Shown in pieces: positions 1 to 9,768 of a stretch of 64,000 bases of DNA. Position 1 is the first letter of the stretch. Each line of letters opens with the position of its first letter. The DNA is taken from positions 1 through 64,000 of the forward strand of contig WIAG01000008.1 of NCBI GenBank assembly GCA_014055495.1, in the 5' to 3' direction. The translations under genes and the position numbers were made by a program. Origin of the DNA: Nitrospira sp. CR1.2. Lineage in GTDB: Bacteria > Nitrospirota > Nitrospiria > Nitrospirales > Nitrospiraceae. The notes beneath the pieces are model-generated. The model saw nothing but the letters and a program-made list of their open reading frames with translations. It was not told the origin of the DNA and searched no databases.

Positions 1-1432
1 TGTTCAAACCGTCCTTGGACATCCACTCCGCCACCACTCTGAAATGCGTATCCGGCTCCCACACCAGACCGATATTCCAGGTGCGGGATTGGCCGTCCGG
101 CGCCCCGTTGATCGATTTGAAGCCGCCATAGTATTCGCCGTAACGCACATACGGCGTCAACATGCCGACATCCGAGTAACGCCAAGTATAGTACCCTTGC
201 ACATATCCGCCGACGACGTTGCTCTCTTCGATGAAGTTGGTCTGCGCATTCCGTTTCGGTCCACGCCCCACGGTGAACTCGGCCAAGATACCCCAAGGTT
301 GCGGAGGGGTCCAGACATAGGCCGTGATTCGCTGATCCTTGATATCGCAGCCACTCTCCGAGGTTAATGGGCTGATACACTTCGCAGCCCCGGTACCCGT
401 CGGCGCGCTGGCTCCCTGCACGGAAAACACGCCATGGTAGCCGAGCACACCGGCTTCGAGCAGTCGACCGTTTCGGAATTGGAAGGGATAGGAGAGTTTG
501 GCGCCGATATGTTTATCCTTGTTCAACTCCAACCGGCTCCTGCCTTGTCCGTTGTAGACCATGACTCCGAAGACACCGTAGTCGCCGGGCCCGTTGTGAT
601 ACGCGGCCAGTTGAGTGAACCGCTCCTGTGCGACCTTCGGACTCCAGTAGTAGGCTACGCCCAGATCGCGTTCACCCGGCGCGCCGCTCTGGATGGATTC
701 GTGCCGGTCCATTTCCTGCCGGTTTGTGCTCGACCGATACGTATCGAACGCGTTGGGAACGCGTTGTAGACCGAAACGGAAGCGGTGCACCTTGTCCTTG
801 GTGAGGTAGTAATCCACCATGGCATCGATCATTTCATTGTTTGCCGGCGTCTGTTGCCCACCTTCGAGCGCGAATTGCATGAAGAAGGCCACCCGTTCCG
901 ACACTTGCCCCTGGAACACCAACCGCATCCGGCGGATGTAAAATTCATTGCCCTGCTGGTCGCCGAAGCTGTCGCCCAAAGGATTGTCGAACAGGCGATT
1001 CGTGGCCGCCATGTTGTACTTATATTGGATGTACCCGGTCATGCGGATCCGTTCATACCAGCGTGGATTGCCGGACATCTGTAATTCCGATGACTGTTCG
1101 AACACGCGGCGTTCTTCCTCGGCCTTGAGACGGATCCAGTCTTCCTGCGTGATCACGCCTTTCTCGAGCAACAGACTTTCGAGCGAGGTGCTCTCGATCG
1201 ACAGGCGCTGACCCGATGTTTCTCGGTCGGTACTGTTCGCAGTGGGTATCGCCTGTGGGACCGTCTCCATGGCGGAGAGGCCCTGGCTGGATTGAACAGG
1301 CCCCTGCGCGACTACCACCGGCGTGGTATCGTTTGCGCCTGCCGATGCCTGCAGCGGCAAGAACAGGAGCGCGCCGGCAATACCGAGCGTCGCCGCAGCC
1401 CGTTGTAATACACACATCCCCCCGTACTTCAT
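1..1432 (-). CDS. Phosphate-selective porin O/P family outer membrane protein (3' end beyond window)
   Basis: The minus-strand frame from 1432 is open to the window edge, giving 477 codons without a stop, so the C-terminus is missing. A signal peptide covers roughly residues 1-32 (hydrophobic stretch ending ALLFLPLQASAGA). A short helical segment with EDWIRLKAEEER lies near residues 85-110, followed by alternating aromatic strands such as GYIQYKYN and FYIRRMRLVFQGQ, typical of the 16-18-stranded Porin_O_P beta-barrel. The family forms trimeric outer-membrane channels for phosphate, polyphosphate or other anions. The start is supported by GAGGAGG just upstream. The gene is divergent from a PhoB-type regulator 260 bp away. 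Substrate is inferred; other porins of this fold are not anion-selective. Confidence 0.85.
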   Translation of the reverse strand, partial: MKYGGMCVLQRAAATLGIAGALLFLPLQASAGANDTTPVVVAQGPVQSSQGLSAMETVPQAIPTANSTDRETSGQRLSIESTSLESLLLEKGVITQEDWIRLKAEEERRVFEQSSELQMSGNPRWYERIRMTGYIQYKYNMAATNRLFDNPLGDSFGDQQGNEFYIRRMRLVFQGQVSERVAFFMQFALEGGQQTPANNEMIDAMVDYYLTKDKVHRFRFGLQRVPNAFDTYRSSTNRQEMDRHESIQSGAPGERDLGVAYYWSPKVAQERFTQLAAYHNGPGDYGVFGVMVYNGQGRSRLELNKDKHIGAKLSYPFQFRNGRLLEAGVLGYHGVFSVQGASAPTGTGAAKCISPLTSESGCDIKDQRITAYVWTPPQPWGILAEFTVGRGPKRNAQTNFIEESNVVGGYVQGYYTWRYSDVGMLTPYVRYGEYYGGFKSINGAPDGQSRTWNIGLVWEPDTHFRVVAEWMSKDGLN

Positions 1433-1692
1433 TCAAGCCTCCTCATAGTGTGATGCTTGTACCGATCGGCCCATGATCGCGGCCCACAGTACAGATGATA
1501 AAACCGGATGATTTCACGGGCGCACTATCGGTGCGCTTCGTGACGGCACCGTCACCGCCTGGTTAAGACTGTGTAAACAGCCGCCGGAGAGAGTAAGACC
1601 GTCTGAGAATTTACCCTCACGTAACATGTCGATTACCGTCGAACAATCTTTTGCCGCCATAGTCCGATCCGGACACAGGAGGATTCAGACGC

Positions 1693-2382
1693 ATGAGCGA
1701 CATGGAGAAAATGTTGCTGTTGGTGAGCGCCGACCACACGGCGACCGGTTTACTGGGGAAATTGCTCGAGATGAACGGCTATCGTACCTGCGTGGTGACG
1801 ACCGTCGCCTCCGCGCTCAGCGAGATTCGGGCGAGACCTCCGGTGCTGATTCTCCTGGATCGACAGCTGCTCGTGAAGGAGGGCGGCCGTCGAGATCAAT
1901 TTCCCGCTGCGATTCCCATTATCGTACTCCAACCGTTCGACAAGTCCTGCGGCCAAGATGAATGCCTTACCGAGTTGGAGGCCGGATTCGACCTCGTGTT
2001 CTGTTCTCCACACTCCCGCGAACTACTGGCCCATATCCGGGCGATTCTGCGTCGACAGCAGATGCCGGCGGCCGCTCCGTCTGTGCTTCGCGCCCAAGGC
2101 CTCGCGATGGATACCGCGCGCCATGAGGTAACGGTCGGAGGAACACTTGTCGAGCTCACGCCGAAAGAGTTTCGCATCCTCCATCAGTTTCTGCTCTCGC
2201 CTGGCGTTGTGCTGTCCCGGCAGGAATTGTTGAATCGCGTCTGGGGAGAAGATTACGCGCTCGAAGAACATGCGCTGGATGTCCACATTCACTCGCTGCG
2301 TCAGAAAATCGAGGCGGATCCTTCCAAGCCAAGATTCGTCGTCACGATCCGCGGCATCGGATACAAACTGCAAGCTTCCTAA
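1693..2382 (+). CDS. OmpR/PhoB-family winged-helix response regulator with degenerate receiver
   Basis: The C-terminal half (about residues 125-229) is a clear Trans_reg_C winged helix: LTPKEFRILHQFL, a DVHIHSLRQKIE recognition helix and the final RGIGYKL wing. The N-terminal receiver keeps a candidate phospho-acceptor Asp56 in LILLDRQLL. It lacks the usual acidic pair near the first strand (SADH instead of DDE), the switch Thr/Ser (IIVLQPF) and the conserved Lys-Pro (CSPHS). Phosphorylation may therefore be weak or absent. No histidine kinase gene is adjacent. An AGGAGG lies about 10 nt before the ATG. Divergence from the porin suggests it may control that gene, which is inference. Confidence 0.9.
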   Translation: MSDMEKMLLLVSADHTATGLLGKLLEMNGYRTCVVTTVASALSEIRARPPVLILLDRQLLVKEGGRRDQFPAAIPIIVLQPFDKSCGQDECLTELEAGFDLVFCSPHSRELLAHIRAILRRQQMPAAAPSVLRAQGLAMDTARHEVTVGGTLVELTPKEFRILHQFLLSPGVVLSRQELLNRVWGEDYALEEHALDVHIHSLRQKIEADPSKPRFVVTIRGIGYKLQAS

Positions 2383-2612
2383 CTTTCGCCGTTCCACCGC
2401 CATGTCGCCATACCGCCGAGCCTGCGGGTCGCCGTCGATTCACCACGCGGGGAGCGTACAAGGCGCCCGTAGGCTGTACCCGAACGGAAAGAACGGCGGG
2501 GAGTATGCCGCCAAGGCAGGGGAGAACCCGGGGGAGGGGATTGTACAGGGAAGAATCTATCCGGCTGGGACTCGGCCAGACGCCGATGACGAGGCCCCGA
2601 TGGGGTGGCGAG

Positions 2613-2996
2613 TTAGAACTCGTCCACCGACACCGGCTGGAGCAGATCGCGCACCGAGAGCACGCCGACGATCGCGCCGCTCTTCAACACACCCAGATGA
2701 CGGGTATGGTGATGTTGCATGAGGTCGGCCGCTTCCGTGATCGACCGGCGCTCGTCCAGGCTGATGACAGGGGTGCTCATGATCGATTCCACCGGCACGT
2801 AATGCACCGGCTTGTTCTCTCCGACGACTTTCCGGACGATGTCGGACTCCGTCACAATGCCGACCACGCGGTCGTCCTGCTCGATAAACACGCTGCCGAC
2901 ATGGCGCTCGTTCATAACTCGGGCGGCGTCCGCCGCTGACGTTCCGACCGGGACCGTCACCAGCTGTTTCGTCATCAATTGACTGACTGTGACCAT
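2613..2996 (-). CDS. Two-CBS-domain protein
   Basis: The 127-residue protein consists almost entirely of a tandem CBS pair (Bateman module), about residues 8-60 and 70-125. Characteristic stretches are GTSAADAARVMNERHVGS, VVGIVTESDIVRKV and IVGVLSVRDLL. Such stand-alone modules bind adenine nucleotides (ATP, AMP, S-adenosylmethionine) and regulate partner proteins; the partner is not identifiable here. Two ATGs occur in ggaggttATGcatATG. The second is chosen because it lies 8 nt from the GGAGG, while the first would leave only 2 nt. The next gene upstream on this strand begins 785 bp away, so the gene is probably transcribed alone. Confidence 0.85.
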   Translation of the reverse strand: MVTVSQLMTKQLVTVPVGTSAADAARVMNERHVGSVFIEQDDRVVGIVTESDIVRKVVGENKPVHYVPVESIMSTPVISLDERRSITEAADLMQHHHTRHLGVLKSGAIVGVLSVRDLLQPVSVDEF

Positions 2997-3205
2997 ATGC
3001 ATAACCTCCGTGATGTGTTTCCCACCCGGTCTGATGCCTCCGCATCCAGAACCGATGGTTGACGCAGTACGATACGCGCGCCGTGTTCCCGGACGATTAG
3101 ACGATGGTAAATTGTGTGTTACGTAGGCAAAGGGAGGAGCAGCGAACCGGCGGCATGACCGGATCGGCGCATGCCGCCATGGACGAACGACGTCCGGACG
3201 AGGGG

Positions 3206-3781
3206 CTACTCTTTCACGACGAAGTGGACGCTGCGATTTTTCTGCCAGCACACCGGGTTGTGCTGCAAACACAAAGGACGATCCTTGCCGTAGCTCGTGA
3301 CATCGACTTGGAGTTGGCTCATGCCCAACGATTCGAGGTACCGCTTGACCGAGAGGGCGCGCCGTTCACCCAACACCAAATTGTATTCCGAGGTGCCGAT
3401 TTCATCGCACCGGCCTTCCAGGAGCACCTTGGTGACATGATTGTCTCTCAACCGTTTGGCATTGTCCTCCACCGCAGTGAGGGCATCGTCGCGTAAGACG
3501 TATTGATCGAAATCGAACAGCACATCCGGAAAGGGAATATTCTGCTCCCCGGTCGCGTTGCGTGCGGCCATCTCCACCGATCGCAAGGGAACGGGCGTCG
3601 GCTCCGGTGGGGGCGGAATTTCTTGGACCGGTGCGGCGGCCACCTGTTCCTCGACACGCGGTTTGGACGGCGTCACCGTCTTTCCTCCGCTGGTTCCCGC
3701 TTTGCTCGCGCAGCCGTCAAGGAAGAGGAGGGAGGCGACGGCACAGAGTCCGAGCAGGGCAAACGGGCGCAAACATTTCAT
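3206..3781 (-). CDS. pal: OmpA/Pal-like peptidoglycan-associated lipoprotein
   Basis: Lipoprotein signal with lipobox LDGC (Cys24), a Pro-rich linker to about residue 85, then an OmpA-type peptidoglycan-binding domain with FDFDQYVLR, NLVLGERRALSVKRYL and SYGKDRPL. The 191-aa length fits Pal of the Tol-Pal system, which tethers outer membrane to cell wall. No tolB/tolA/ybgF genes are adjacent, so this could be another Pal-like lipoprotein. Two extra Cys in CLQHNPVCW near the C-terminus could form a disulfide. The start is chosen at the ATG six bases after GGAGG; an upstream in-frame ATG would bury the signal peptide. The preceding gene on this strand ends 75 bp upstream. Confidence 0.85.
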   Translation of the reverse strand: MKCLRPFALLGLCAVASLLFLDGCASKAGTSGGKTVTPSKPRVEEQVAAAPVQEIPPPPEPTPVPLRSVEMAARNATGEQNIPFPDVLFDFDQYVLRDDALTAVEDNAKRLRDNHVTKVLLEGRCDEIGTSEYNLVLGERRALSVKRYLESLGMSQLQVDVTSYGKDRPLCLQHNPVCWQKNRSVHFVVKE

Positions 3782-3856
3782 GGAAACCTCCGGCGCAGAA
3801 GTGAGTTCGTGGATTGAATGAGGCACAGAATAATCAAATCGCGCAAACGAGGCAAG

Positions 3857-6800
3857 TTACTTCTTTCCGGCGCAGGTCTCATACACAGGCTGCGGATGCG
3901 ACAAGGCGTCCCATCGCAGCATCTGGAGGGCATCGTCTACGTAGGCCGGTGAACGCATGCCGACAAGCACCGAGGTCACACCGGCAGTACTGCGTAGCAC
4001 CCACAAGCATTTTTGCGACAAGGTCGCCGCGCGCCGCGCCTCCGGAAGCAGGGGATTGAGGGTGCGATGCAAGTCCTCGGTACGCAGACGGCTGCGCTCC
4101 GCCGCTTCCCGTTGCAGACTTCTCAAGAGCGCGAGCAGTTCGGGCACATAGCGATCCCGCCAGGATTCCCATTGCTCCGCCACGGTGCCGGTGAACGCCT
4201 CCGCCAGCGCCCGCAGCACTTGGTTCACGTGCGGCGCGATCATGTGCTGTTCGATCTGTTCCCAATGCTCCAGTCCCTGGATCTGCGTCCGGATCCGGTT
4301 CAGTTCATCGGCCCATCGAAAGAAGTCACTCGGTACCATGCCCTGTCCACTGTGCGCCACCGCCGGCGCGAGACGCGTACGATACTCCTCTTCAAGCGTC
4401 GCAACTTTCTGGCGCTGTTCGTCGAAGGTTGCTTCTACTGCCGGCACCGACACATCGGCCAACCGGACGACTCCGCCGCGCTGAGCCGGCATCGCGTTCA
4501 AGGGGCGATTCACCAAGACGGCAATGCCTGCCCGCATCGCTTCCTCCAGCAATGTTCTGCCGTTGCCGGGGCCGGTGTTGGCGACCAGCGCCGCGCCGGA
4601 TTCGTAGAGATTCATCGGACACTGCAGGACGGTGAAATGATGCGACGAGATGCCGGCCTTGTGTGCAGCCAGGGTCGCCGCATCGATCATGCGGGACAGC
4701 GATGTCGCGCCTGGCTCGTCCGCTCCCGCGGTGGAGGTATTCGAGGAGACGCCGTAGCCACGCAGGCGACCGGCTTGGACTTGCCCTTCGAGATACTCGA
4801 ACGCCCGCTGCAACCGCCGATAGAATTCGACACGGAGTTCAGGCAGCGGACGCGATTCATTCCCGCCGAGCTTTGCGGCATGGGAGAGAAAGTATTCCGG
4901 ATTGTGCAGCAGGCAGACATCCAGCGTGGCCAGCCCCAACCGATCCAGCGACAATGTCAGTTGATCGGCAAGAAAGTCCGGATGGATGCAATGCCAGATG
5001 TCGTCGCCGTATTTCACCATCTCGGGATAGGGCTTTCCGGATTTCTCCCGCGCCTGCGCCTGCGTCAGATTCTGCCCCTGGACGTAGCCGATCTTCGACA
5101 CCACAACCACTGCTTCCCGGGCGAGGTCTCCGGCGCGGATCAACCCCTGCAAGACCGATCCGACCAGTTGCTCACTCTCTCCATCCATGTAGTTCGTGGA
5201 CGTGTCGATCAGATTGCAGCCAGAACGAATCGCCTTGATCAGCGCTTCACGCTGTTCCGCTTCGCGCAGGCCCACACGATAGGTGCCGAACCCCAGCCGG
5301 CTGACCGTCAGGCCCGTCGCACCGAACGGGCCGAATCCATGGGCCAAGGAGCCGGGGCCGGATGCCGCATGGATGTGTCGCGCGGCATAGGTTGCGGTGC
5401 CCTGGGCCGTGGCATGTCCTGGTTGCAACGAACCACTCAAGACCTTCTGGGCTGAGGTCGCCGCAGCGACTGGTTGCTGAGGATCGAGCAACGCAGGAAG
5501 TTCCGCCGGATCGGTGATCGGCCGACGGCAGGAGAAGTTCCGGCAGACATACAATGCCGGCTGACCGTCGACCAGGGTTTTGCCCTGCAGCAAGGGATGC
5601 GCGGCCGGAGCATCCGGGATGACCTGATGGGCCAGCACACGATTGGGGACGTAGATCCGATTCACGGCGGCGCGCAAGACCTGGGTGCCCGCCGCATCGG
5701 CCGCCCCCACGACGGCGATCTCCGCGGGGCCGTTGGTGAGTAAATCCACGACGATCAGGCTTTTGGCGAACGCTCGGGGATACCGCGCGATCTGTCGGCC
5801 GTAGGCCCGAACGGCGGCTGCGGCAGCTTGACGAAAGTCCTCCCGCGCGAAATGAAAGGACAGGCGCGCCAGCACGGAGGCGGCGACGGCATTCCCGCTC
5901 GGGGTGGCGCCATCCGGTCCTTCACGGCTGCGCAGAATCAACGCTTCATGCCCGATTGCCGTGGTGAAGAAACCTCCCTGTTGCTCGTCGGCGAAGTCGG
6001 CGAGGATGTACTCGGCCAGGCGGACCGCCGCAAGCAGGTACCGCTCCTGGCCGCCTGCTTCGTAGGTCTCGATCAGGCCTTCGGCAAAATAGGCGTAGTC
6101 TTCGAGGTAGGCGTCCAGGTGGGCGGTGCCCGCGCGGTAGGTCCGCAGGAGTCGGCCGTCCGGCTTGGAGAGCCTGGTCAACAAGAAATCGCAGGCCCGT
6201 TGCGCCGCCTCGCGATATCGTGCCACGTCGAATACTCGGCCTGCTTCCGCCATGGCCCTGATCATCATGCCGTTCCAGGCCGTGATGACCTTGTCATCGA
6301 GCCCGGGAGGGGTGCGGCGCCCGCGCGCGGCATAGAGTTTCGGTTTGGCCTGCTCGATCGTCTGCCGCAGTTCATCAGCGGACAATCCCAGGTCCTTCGC
6401 GACCGTCTCCAGGCTGTGTGCGGTATGGAGCACATTCGTGTGTTCCCAATTGCCGGCAGCGGAGACGTCATAGTAAGCGCAGACCCGGCGCGCCGCCTCG
6501 TCGTCCTGGAGGACGGCTCGCACGTCGTCCGGCGTCCACACGAAAAACTTTCCTTCGACCCCTTCGGAATCGGCGTCGGTGGCGGAATAGAAGCCCCCTT
6601 CGGACGAGGTCATTTCCTTGAGAATGTAGTCGAGCGTCTCGCAGGCCACCCGGCGATAGTGCTCGTGTCCCGTGACCTGGTAGGCCTCGACATAGACATG
6701 CGCCAGCAGCGCGTTGTCGTAGAGCATCTTTTCGAAATGCGGCACCAGCCAACGGTCATCGGTGGAATACCGGGCAAAGCCGCCGCCGATGTGATCGTAA

Positions 6801-7549
6801 ATCCCGCCGGCCGCCATCGCGTCGAGCGTGGTCCGCACCATGGTGAGCGTATGAGGATCTTTCGTGCGGTGATAACAACGGAGCAGCAGCGAGAGGCCCG
6901 TCGCCGGCGGAAATTTCGGTGCGCCGCCGAAGCCGCCGAGTGTGGCATCAAAATCTTCGGCAAACTGAGTCACGGCAAGATCGAGCTCGGCTTCGCCGAC
7001 CGTCGTCGGGGAGGGCGCCGTGATGCCGTCCCGCAACCGCGCGGTCAGATTCGCGGCCTGTGCCACCACACCGTCGCGATCCTTCTCCCAGTATTCGGCG
7101 AGTTTCTTCAGGAGGGTCGGGAACCCCGGTCGGCCATACCGGTCCGACGGAGGAAAGTAGGTGCCTGCGAAAAAGGGGGTTTGATCGGGCGTCAGGAACA
7201 CGGTCATGGGCCATCCGCCCTGATTCCGGTTCAACGCCAGCGTCGCCTGCATGTAGATTTCGTCCAGGTCCGGCCGTTCCTCACGGTCGACCTTGATGCA
7301 GACGAAATGACGGTTCATGAGCGCCGCCGTCGCCTCGTTCTCAAACGATTCCCGCTCCATGACATGGCACCAGTGGCAGGAGGAGTAGCCGATGGAGAGG
7401 AGGATGGGCCGGTTGAGTGTCGCCGCCTGCGCCAGGGCCTCCGGTCCCCAGGGATACCACTCCACCGGGTTGTACGCATGCTGGAGGAGATAGGGACTGG
7501 TTTCGTGAATGAGACGATTGGGGGCGCGAGACGTCGTGTGATCGGTCAT
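3857..7549 (-). CDS. Fusion of YyaL/DUF255 thioredoxin-like protein with an aldo/keto reductase
   Basis: A single uninterrupted 1230-aa frame. Residues 1-160 are the DUF255 thioredoxin fold with C58-H-W-C61 and [12 protein letters not shown]. Residues about 180-690 are the (alpha/alpha)6-barrel of the YyaL/SSP411 (spermatogenesis-associated 20) family, with [10 protein letters not shown] and [10 protein letters not shown]. After a Ser/Ala/Gly-rich linker, residues from about 737 form an aldo/keto reductase starting [15 protein letters not shown]. The AKR tetrad is visible: Asp and Tyr in LIDTSTNY, Lys in VVSKIGY, His in CLLHNPEYF. YyaL proteins normally end near 650-700 residues and AKRs near 300, so this is a genuine two-protein fusion or a lost intervening stop. 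The substrate is unknown. ATG start without a strong Shine-Dalgarno. Confidence 0.9.
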   Translation of the reverse strand: MTDHTTSRAPNRLIHETSPYLLQHAYNPVEWYPWGPEALAQAATLNRPILLSIGYSSCHWCHVMERESFENEATAALMNRHFVCIKVDREERPDLDEIYMQATLALNRNQGGWPMTVFLTPDQTPFFAGTYFPPSDRYGRPGFPTLLKKLAEYWEKDRDGVVAQAANLTARLRDGITAPSPTTVGEAELDLAVTQFAEDFDATLGGFGGAPKFPPATGLSLLLRCYHRTKDPHTLTMVRTTLDAMAAGGIYDHIGGGFARYSTDDRWLVPHFEKMLYDNALLAHVYVEAYQVTGHEHYRRVACETLDYILKEMTSSEGGFYSATDADSEGVEGKFFVWTPDDVRAVLQDDEAARRVCAYYDVSAAGNWEHTNVLHTAHSLETVAKDLGLSADELRQTIEQAKPKLYAARGRRTPPGLDDKVITAWNGMMIRAMAEAGRVFDVARYREAAQRACDFLLTRLSKPDGRLLRTYRAGTAHLDAYLEDYAYFAEGLIETYEAGGQERYLLAAVRLAEYILADFADEQQGGFFTTAIGHEALILRSREGPDGATPSGNAVAASVLARLSFHFAREDFRQAAAAAVRAYGRQIARYPRAFAKSLIVVDLLTNGPAEIAVVGAADAAGTQVLRAAVNRIYVPNRVLAHQVIPDAPAAHPLLQGKTLVDGQPALYVCRNFSCRRPITDPAELPALLDPQQPVAAATSAQKVLSGSLQPGHATAQGTATYAARHIHAASGPGSLAHGFGPFGATGLTVSRLGFGTYRVGLREAEQREALIKAIRSGCNLIDTSTNYMDGESEQLVGSVLQGLIRAGDLAREAVVVVSKIGYVQGQNLTQAQAREKSGKPYPEMVKYGDDIWHCIHPDFLADQLTLSLDRLGLATLDVCLLHNPEYFLSHAAKLGGNESRPLPELRVEFYRRLQRAFEYLEGQVQAGRLRGYGVSSNTSTAGADEPGATSLSRMIDAATLAAHKAGISSHHFTVLQCPMNLYESGAALVANTGPGNGRTLLEEAMRAGIAVLVNRPLNAMPAQRGGVVRLADVSVPAVEATFDEQRQKVATLEEEYRTRLAPAVAHSGQGMVPSDFFRWADELNRIRTQIQGLEHWEQIEQHMIAPHVNQVLRALAEAFTGTVAEQWESWRDRYVPELLALLRSLQREAAERSRLRTEDLHRTLNPLLPEARRAATLSQKCLWVLRSTAGVTSVLVGMRSPAYVDDALQMLRWDALSHPQPVYETCAGKK

Positions 7550-7623
7550 GCGCGAACCGTATCACGCACCGACGGAATGGGTCAATGAAGCGGAGCAGAG
7601 GATTGGCGCGGGGAGCTGCGGGC

Positions 7624-7667
7624 AAAAAAAATTGGCCCGCGCCGGCATCCGGAGTCGCGGGCCAATT
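7624..7667 (-). terminator. Rho-independent terminator of the repeat-protein gene
   Basis: Perfect 12-bp stem AATTGGCCCGCG / CGCGGGCCAATT (7630-7641 with 7656-7667) and a 14-nt loop. Read on the minus strand it is followed by a run of T (A7624-7630 on the plus strand). It lies about 30 bp past the stop of the 74-residue protein. Confidence 0.9.
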
Positions 7668-7697
7668 GTAGAATGCGAAAGAATCAGAAAGCGGGGC

Positions 7698-7922
7698 TCA
7701 GTGGCCGCCCTTCTTCTCGTCTTTCTTCTTGTCGTCGCCGAACACGGTCTGGGAGAGGTGACCACCCTTCTTTTCGTCCTTCTTCTTGTCGTCACCGAAG
7801 ACCGTCTGGGAGAAGTGGCCGCCCTTCTTCTCGTCCTTCTTCTTATCATCGCCCGCGAATGACGGAGCGGTGAACGCAACGAGAATGGCCGCCGCTACGA
7901 ATGCAAACAGTGCACGCTTCAT
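7698..7922 (-). CDS. Small secreted Lys/Asp-rich tandem-repeat protein, unknown function
   Basis: 74 residues: a signal peptide (about 1-23, ending APSFA) then a mature part made only of repeats of GDDKKKDEKKGGHxSQTVF. There are two full 19-residue units and a third truncated after GGH. The mature chain is highly charged, carries regularly spaced Gly-Gly-His and has no Cys. It is probably periplasmic or released and intrinsically disordered; metal, polyanion or surface binding are guesses only. The start is backed by AAGGAGG and the gene has its own strong terminator, so it is a real, probably well-expressed monocistronic unit. I do not recognise a named family. Confidence 0.8.
   Translation of the reverse strand: MKRALFAFVAAAILVAFTAPSFAGDDKKKDEKKGGHFSQTVFGDDKKKDEKKGGHLSQTVFGDDKKKDEKKGGH
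7701..7860 (-). repeat. 57-nt in-gene tandem repeat (2.8 units)
   Basis: Units at 7701-7757 and 7758-7814 and a partial unit from 7815 encode the 19-residue repeats of the small secreted protein. Differences between units fall mostly at third codon positions, so the amino-acid repeat appears to be maintained by selection. Confidence 0.85.
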
Positions 7923-8175
7923 GGGAACCCCCTCCTTGAAAGTTGAGAATTAAGTGCCCACCACAAGGGCGGGGCGAGGGTAGCCAACCTGTCGGAAAAA
8001 GTCAATGCACGTCTTTGGGCCTGTCCAGCCACTGTAGAAATGTCCGGTTCATGGCTTGGCCTCGCGGGGCCGGGCAGGGAGAAGCGCTCGCAACGCCGAT
8101 CTATCCCCGGTCCTGTTCCTCGGCCCGGCTGTGGTACACTCTTCACAAGCGCCGCACCTCATCGGGTCAACGAGC

Positions 8176-9618
8176 ATGACCACGGACGACATCGGTCCCT
8201 ACTCGAATTATCGTCTCACCGTCCGCCTCGCCCTCCTCAACAAACCGGGAATCTTCGCCAAAGTGGCTGCCCTGCTCGCCGAGGAGGGGGCCAATCTCGG
8301 CGCGGTGGACATCGTCTCGGCCAACGCCGAACGCATGATCAGAGACATCACCTTCGACGTGCAGAATGAAGCGCACGGGGAGCGGGTCCTCGAACGGCTG
8401 GAAGCGTTGCCGGAGGTGAACGTGCTCTCCGCCTCCGATCGGATTTTTCTCCTGCACCTGGGGGGCAAAATCAAAGTGCAGAGCAAGGTCCCGGTCACGA
8501 CGCGGAATGTGCTGTCGATGATTTACACCCCCGGTGTCGGGCGCGTCTGCAAGGCGATCGCGAAAGACCCCTCGAAGGCCTACGCGTTTACCAGCAAGAG
8601 CAACAGTGTGGCCGTCGTCACGGACGGCTCCGCCGTCTTGGGACTGGGCAACCTCGGCCCTGCGGCTGCGTTGCCGGTGATGGAAGGCAAGGTCATGCTC
8701 TTCAAAGAATTGGCCGGGATCGATGCCTGGCCGATCTGTCTCGGTACTCAGGACCCGGAAGAAATCGTCCGGGTCGTCCGCGGCATCGCGCCGGGCTTCG
8801 GCGGCATCAATCTCGAAGACATCAGTGCCCCGCGCTGTTTTGAGATCGAACGCGCCTTGAAACAATCACTCGATATTCCCGTGATGCACGACGACCAGCA
8901 CGGCACTGCCGTGGTCCTGCTCGCGGCGCTGACCAACGCGCTCACCGTCGTCGGCAAACGGATGGAGGAGGTCCGCATCGTCGTCAACGGCCTGGGCGCG
9001 GCAGGCACCGCGTGCTGTCGCATTCTCCTCGCTGCCGGGGCCTGCCACCTGGTCGGCTGCGACAAAGAAGGCATTGTCTTGATGGGGGAGGCGGAGGAGC
9101 TTCGGGCCTGCCGTACCGATCTACAAGCCTGTATTCGCCGCGATCGGCCCCGCGGCGCGGTCCACGACGCATTGAAGGGCGCCGACGTGTTCATCGGCCT
9201 CTCGGTGGGGAACGTCCTGACGAGAGACGATGTGGAGCGCATGAACCAGGATCGCATCGTCTTTGCCATGGCCAATCCCGATCCGGAGATCGATCCGAAA
9301 GTCGGGGACGAGGCCTCGCGCATTTTCGCCACCGGCCGCTCGGACTTCCCGAATCAAATCAACAACGCCCTGTCGTTTCCGGGCATCTTCCGTGGCGCAC
9401 TGGATGTCCAGGCCGACGAGATCAACGAACCGATGAAACTCGCGGCCGCTCAGGCCATCGCCGACTGTGTGCCGGCGGATGCCCTCTCTGAGGACTACAT
9501 TATCCCGAGCGTCTTCGACCGCGAGGTGGTGCCGCGCGTGGCCAAAGCCGTGGCTGCCGCCGCCCGTGCCTCCGGGGTCGCCCGGCGCCGCATCAAAATC
9601 GACGACGACGCGCGCTGA
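8176..9618 (+). CDS. NAD(P)-dependent malic enzyme with N-terminal ACT domain
   Basis: 480 residues. An ACT domain spans about residues 12-85 (RLTVRLALLNKPGIFAKVA). The catalytic malic domain follows, with YTPGVGRVC, VVTDGSAVLGLGNLGP and the metal-binding MHDDQHGTA, then the NAD-binding domain with VVNGLGAAGTA and AMANPDPEI. The enzyme oxidatively decarboxylates malate to pyruvate and CO2, or runs in reverse, linking the TCA cycle to pyruvate. ACT fusion to malic enzyme suggests allosteric control by a small ligand such as an amino acid, which is inferred. NAD versus NADP preference cannot be read reliably. The ATG at 8176 was chosen because the ACT fold begins soon after it; the Shine-Dalgarno is weak. 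Confidence 0.93.
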   Translation: MTTDDIGPYSNYRLTVRLALLNKPGIFAKVAALLAEEGANLGAVDIVSANAERMIRDITFDVQNEAHGERVLERLEALPEVNVLSASDRIFLLHLGGKIKVQSKVPVTTRNVLSMIYTPGVGRVCKAIAKDPSKAYAFTSKSNSVAVVTDGSAVLGLGNLGPAAALPVMEGKVMLFKELAGIDAWPICLGTQDPEEIVRVVRGIAPGFGGINLEDISAPRCFEIERALKQSLDIPVMHDDQHGTAVVLLAALTNALTVVGKRMEEVRIVVNGLGAAGTACCRILLAAGACHLVGCDKEGIVLMGEAEELRACRTDLQACIRRDRPRGAVHDALKGADVFIGLSVGNVLTRDDVERMNQDRIVFAMANPDPEIDPKVGDEASRIFATGRSDFPNQINNALSFPGIFRGALDVQADEINEPMKLAAAQAIADCVPADALSEDYIIPSVFDREVVPRVAKAVAAAARASGVARRRIKIDDDAR

Positions 9619-9768
9619 CCTGCCGTTTACACATTCGCCGTATTTGTTCTTCCTCATTGGCGTCAGCCGAGTAATCCAGGTAGAGTACGAGCAGCAGTCA
9701 TTGCCCCAAGCCGGTGCGTCCGTTCCACGACAGCCCCCCGGTGCGGTGATCTCAATCAGGAACGCGAC

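Noticed and set aside
4013-5455. Long plus-strand open frame (480 codons) antisense to the YyaL-AKR gene
   Set aside because: Arg/Gln-rich translation without any domain; the minus strand encodes two recognisable enzymes. GC-rich DNA gives long antisense frames.
5828-7588. Plus-strand open frame of 586 codons
   Set aside because: Entirely antisense to the YyaL part; composition bias and no motif.
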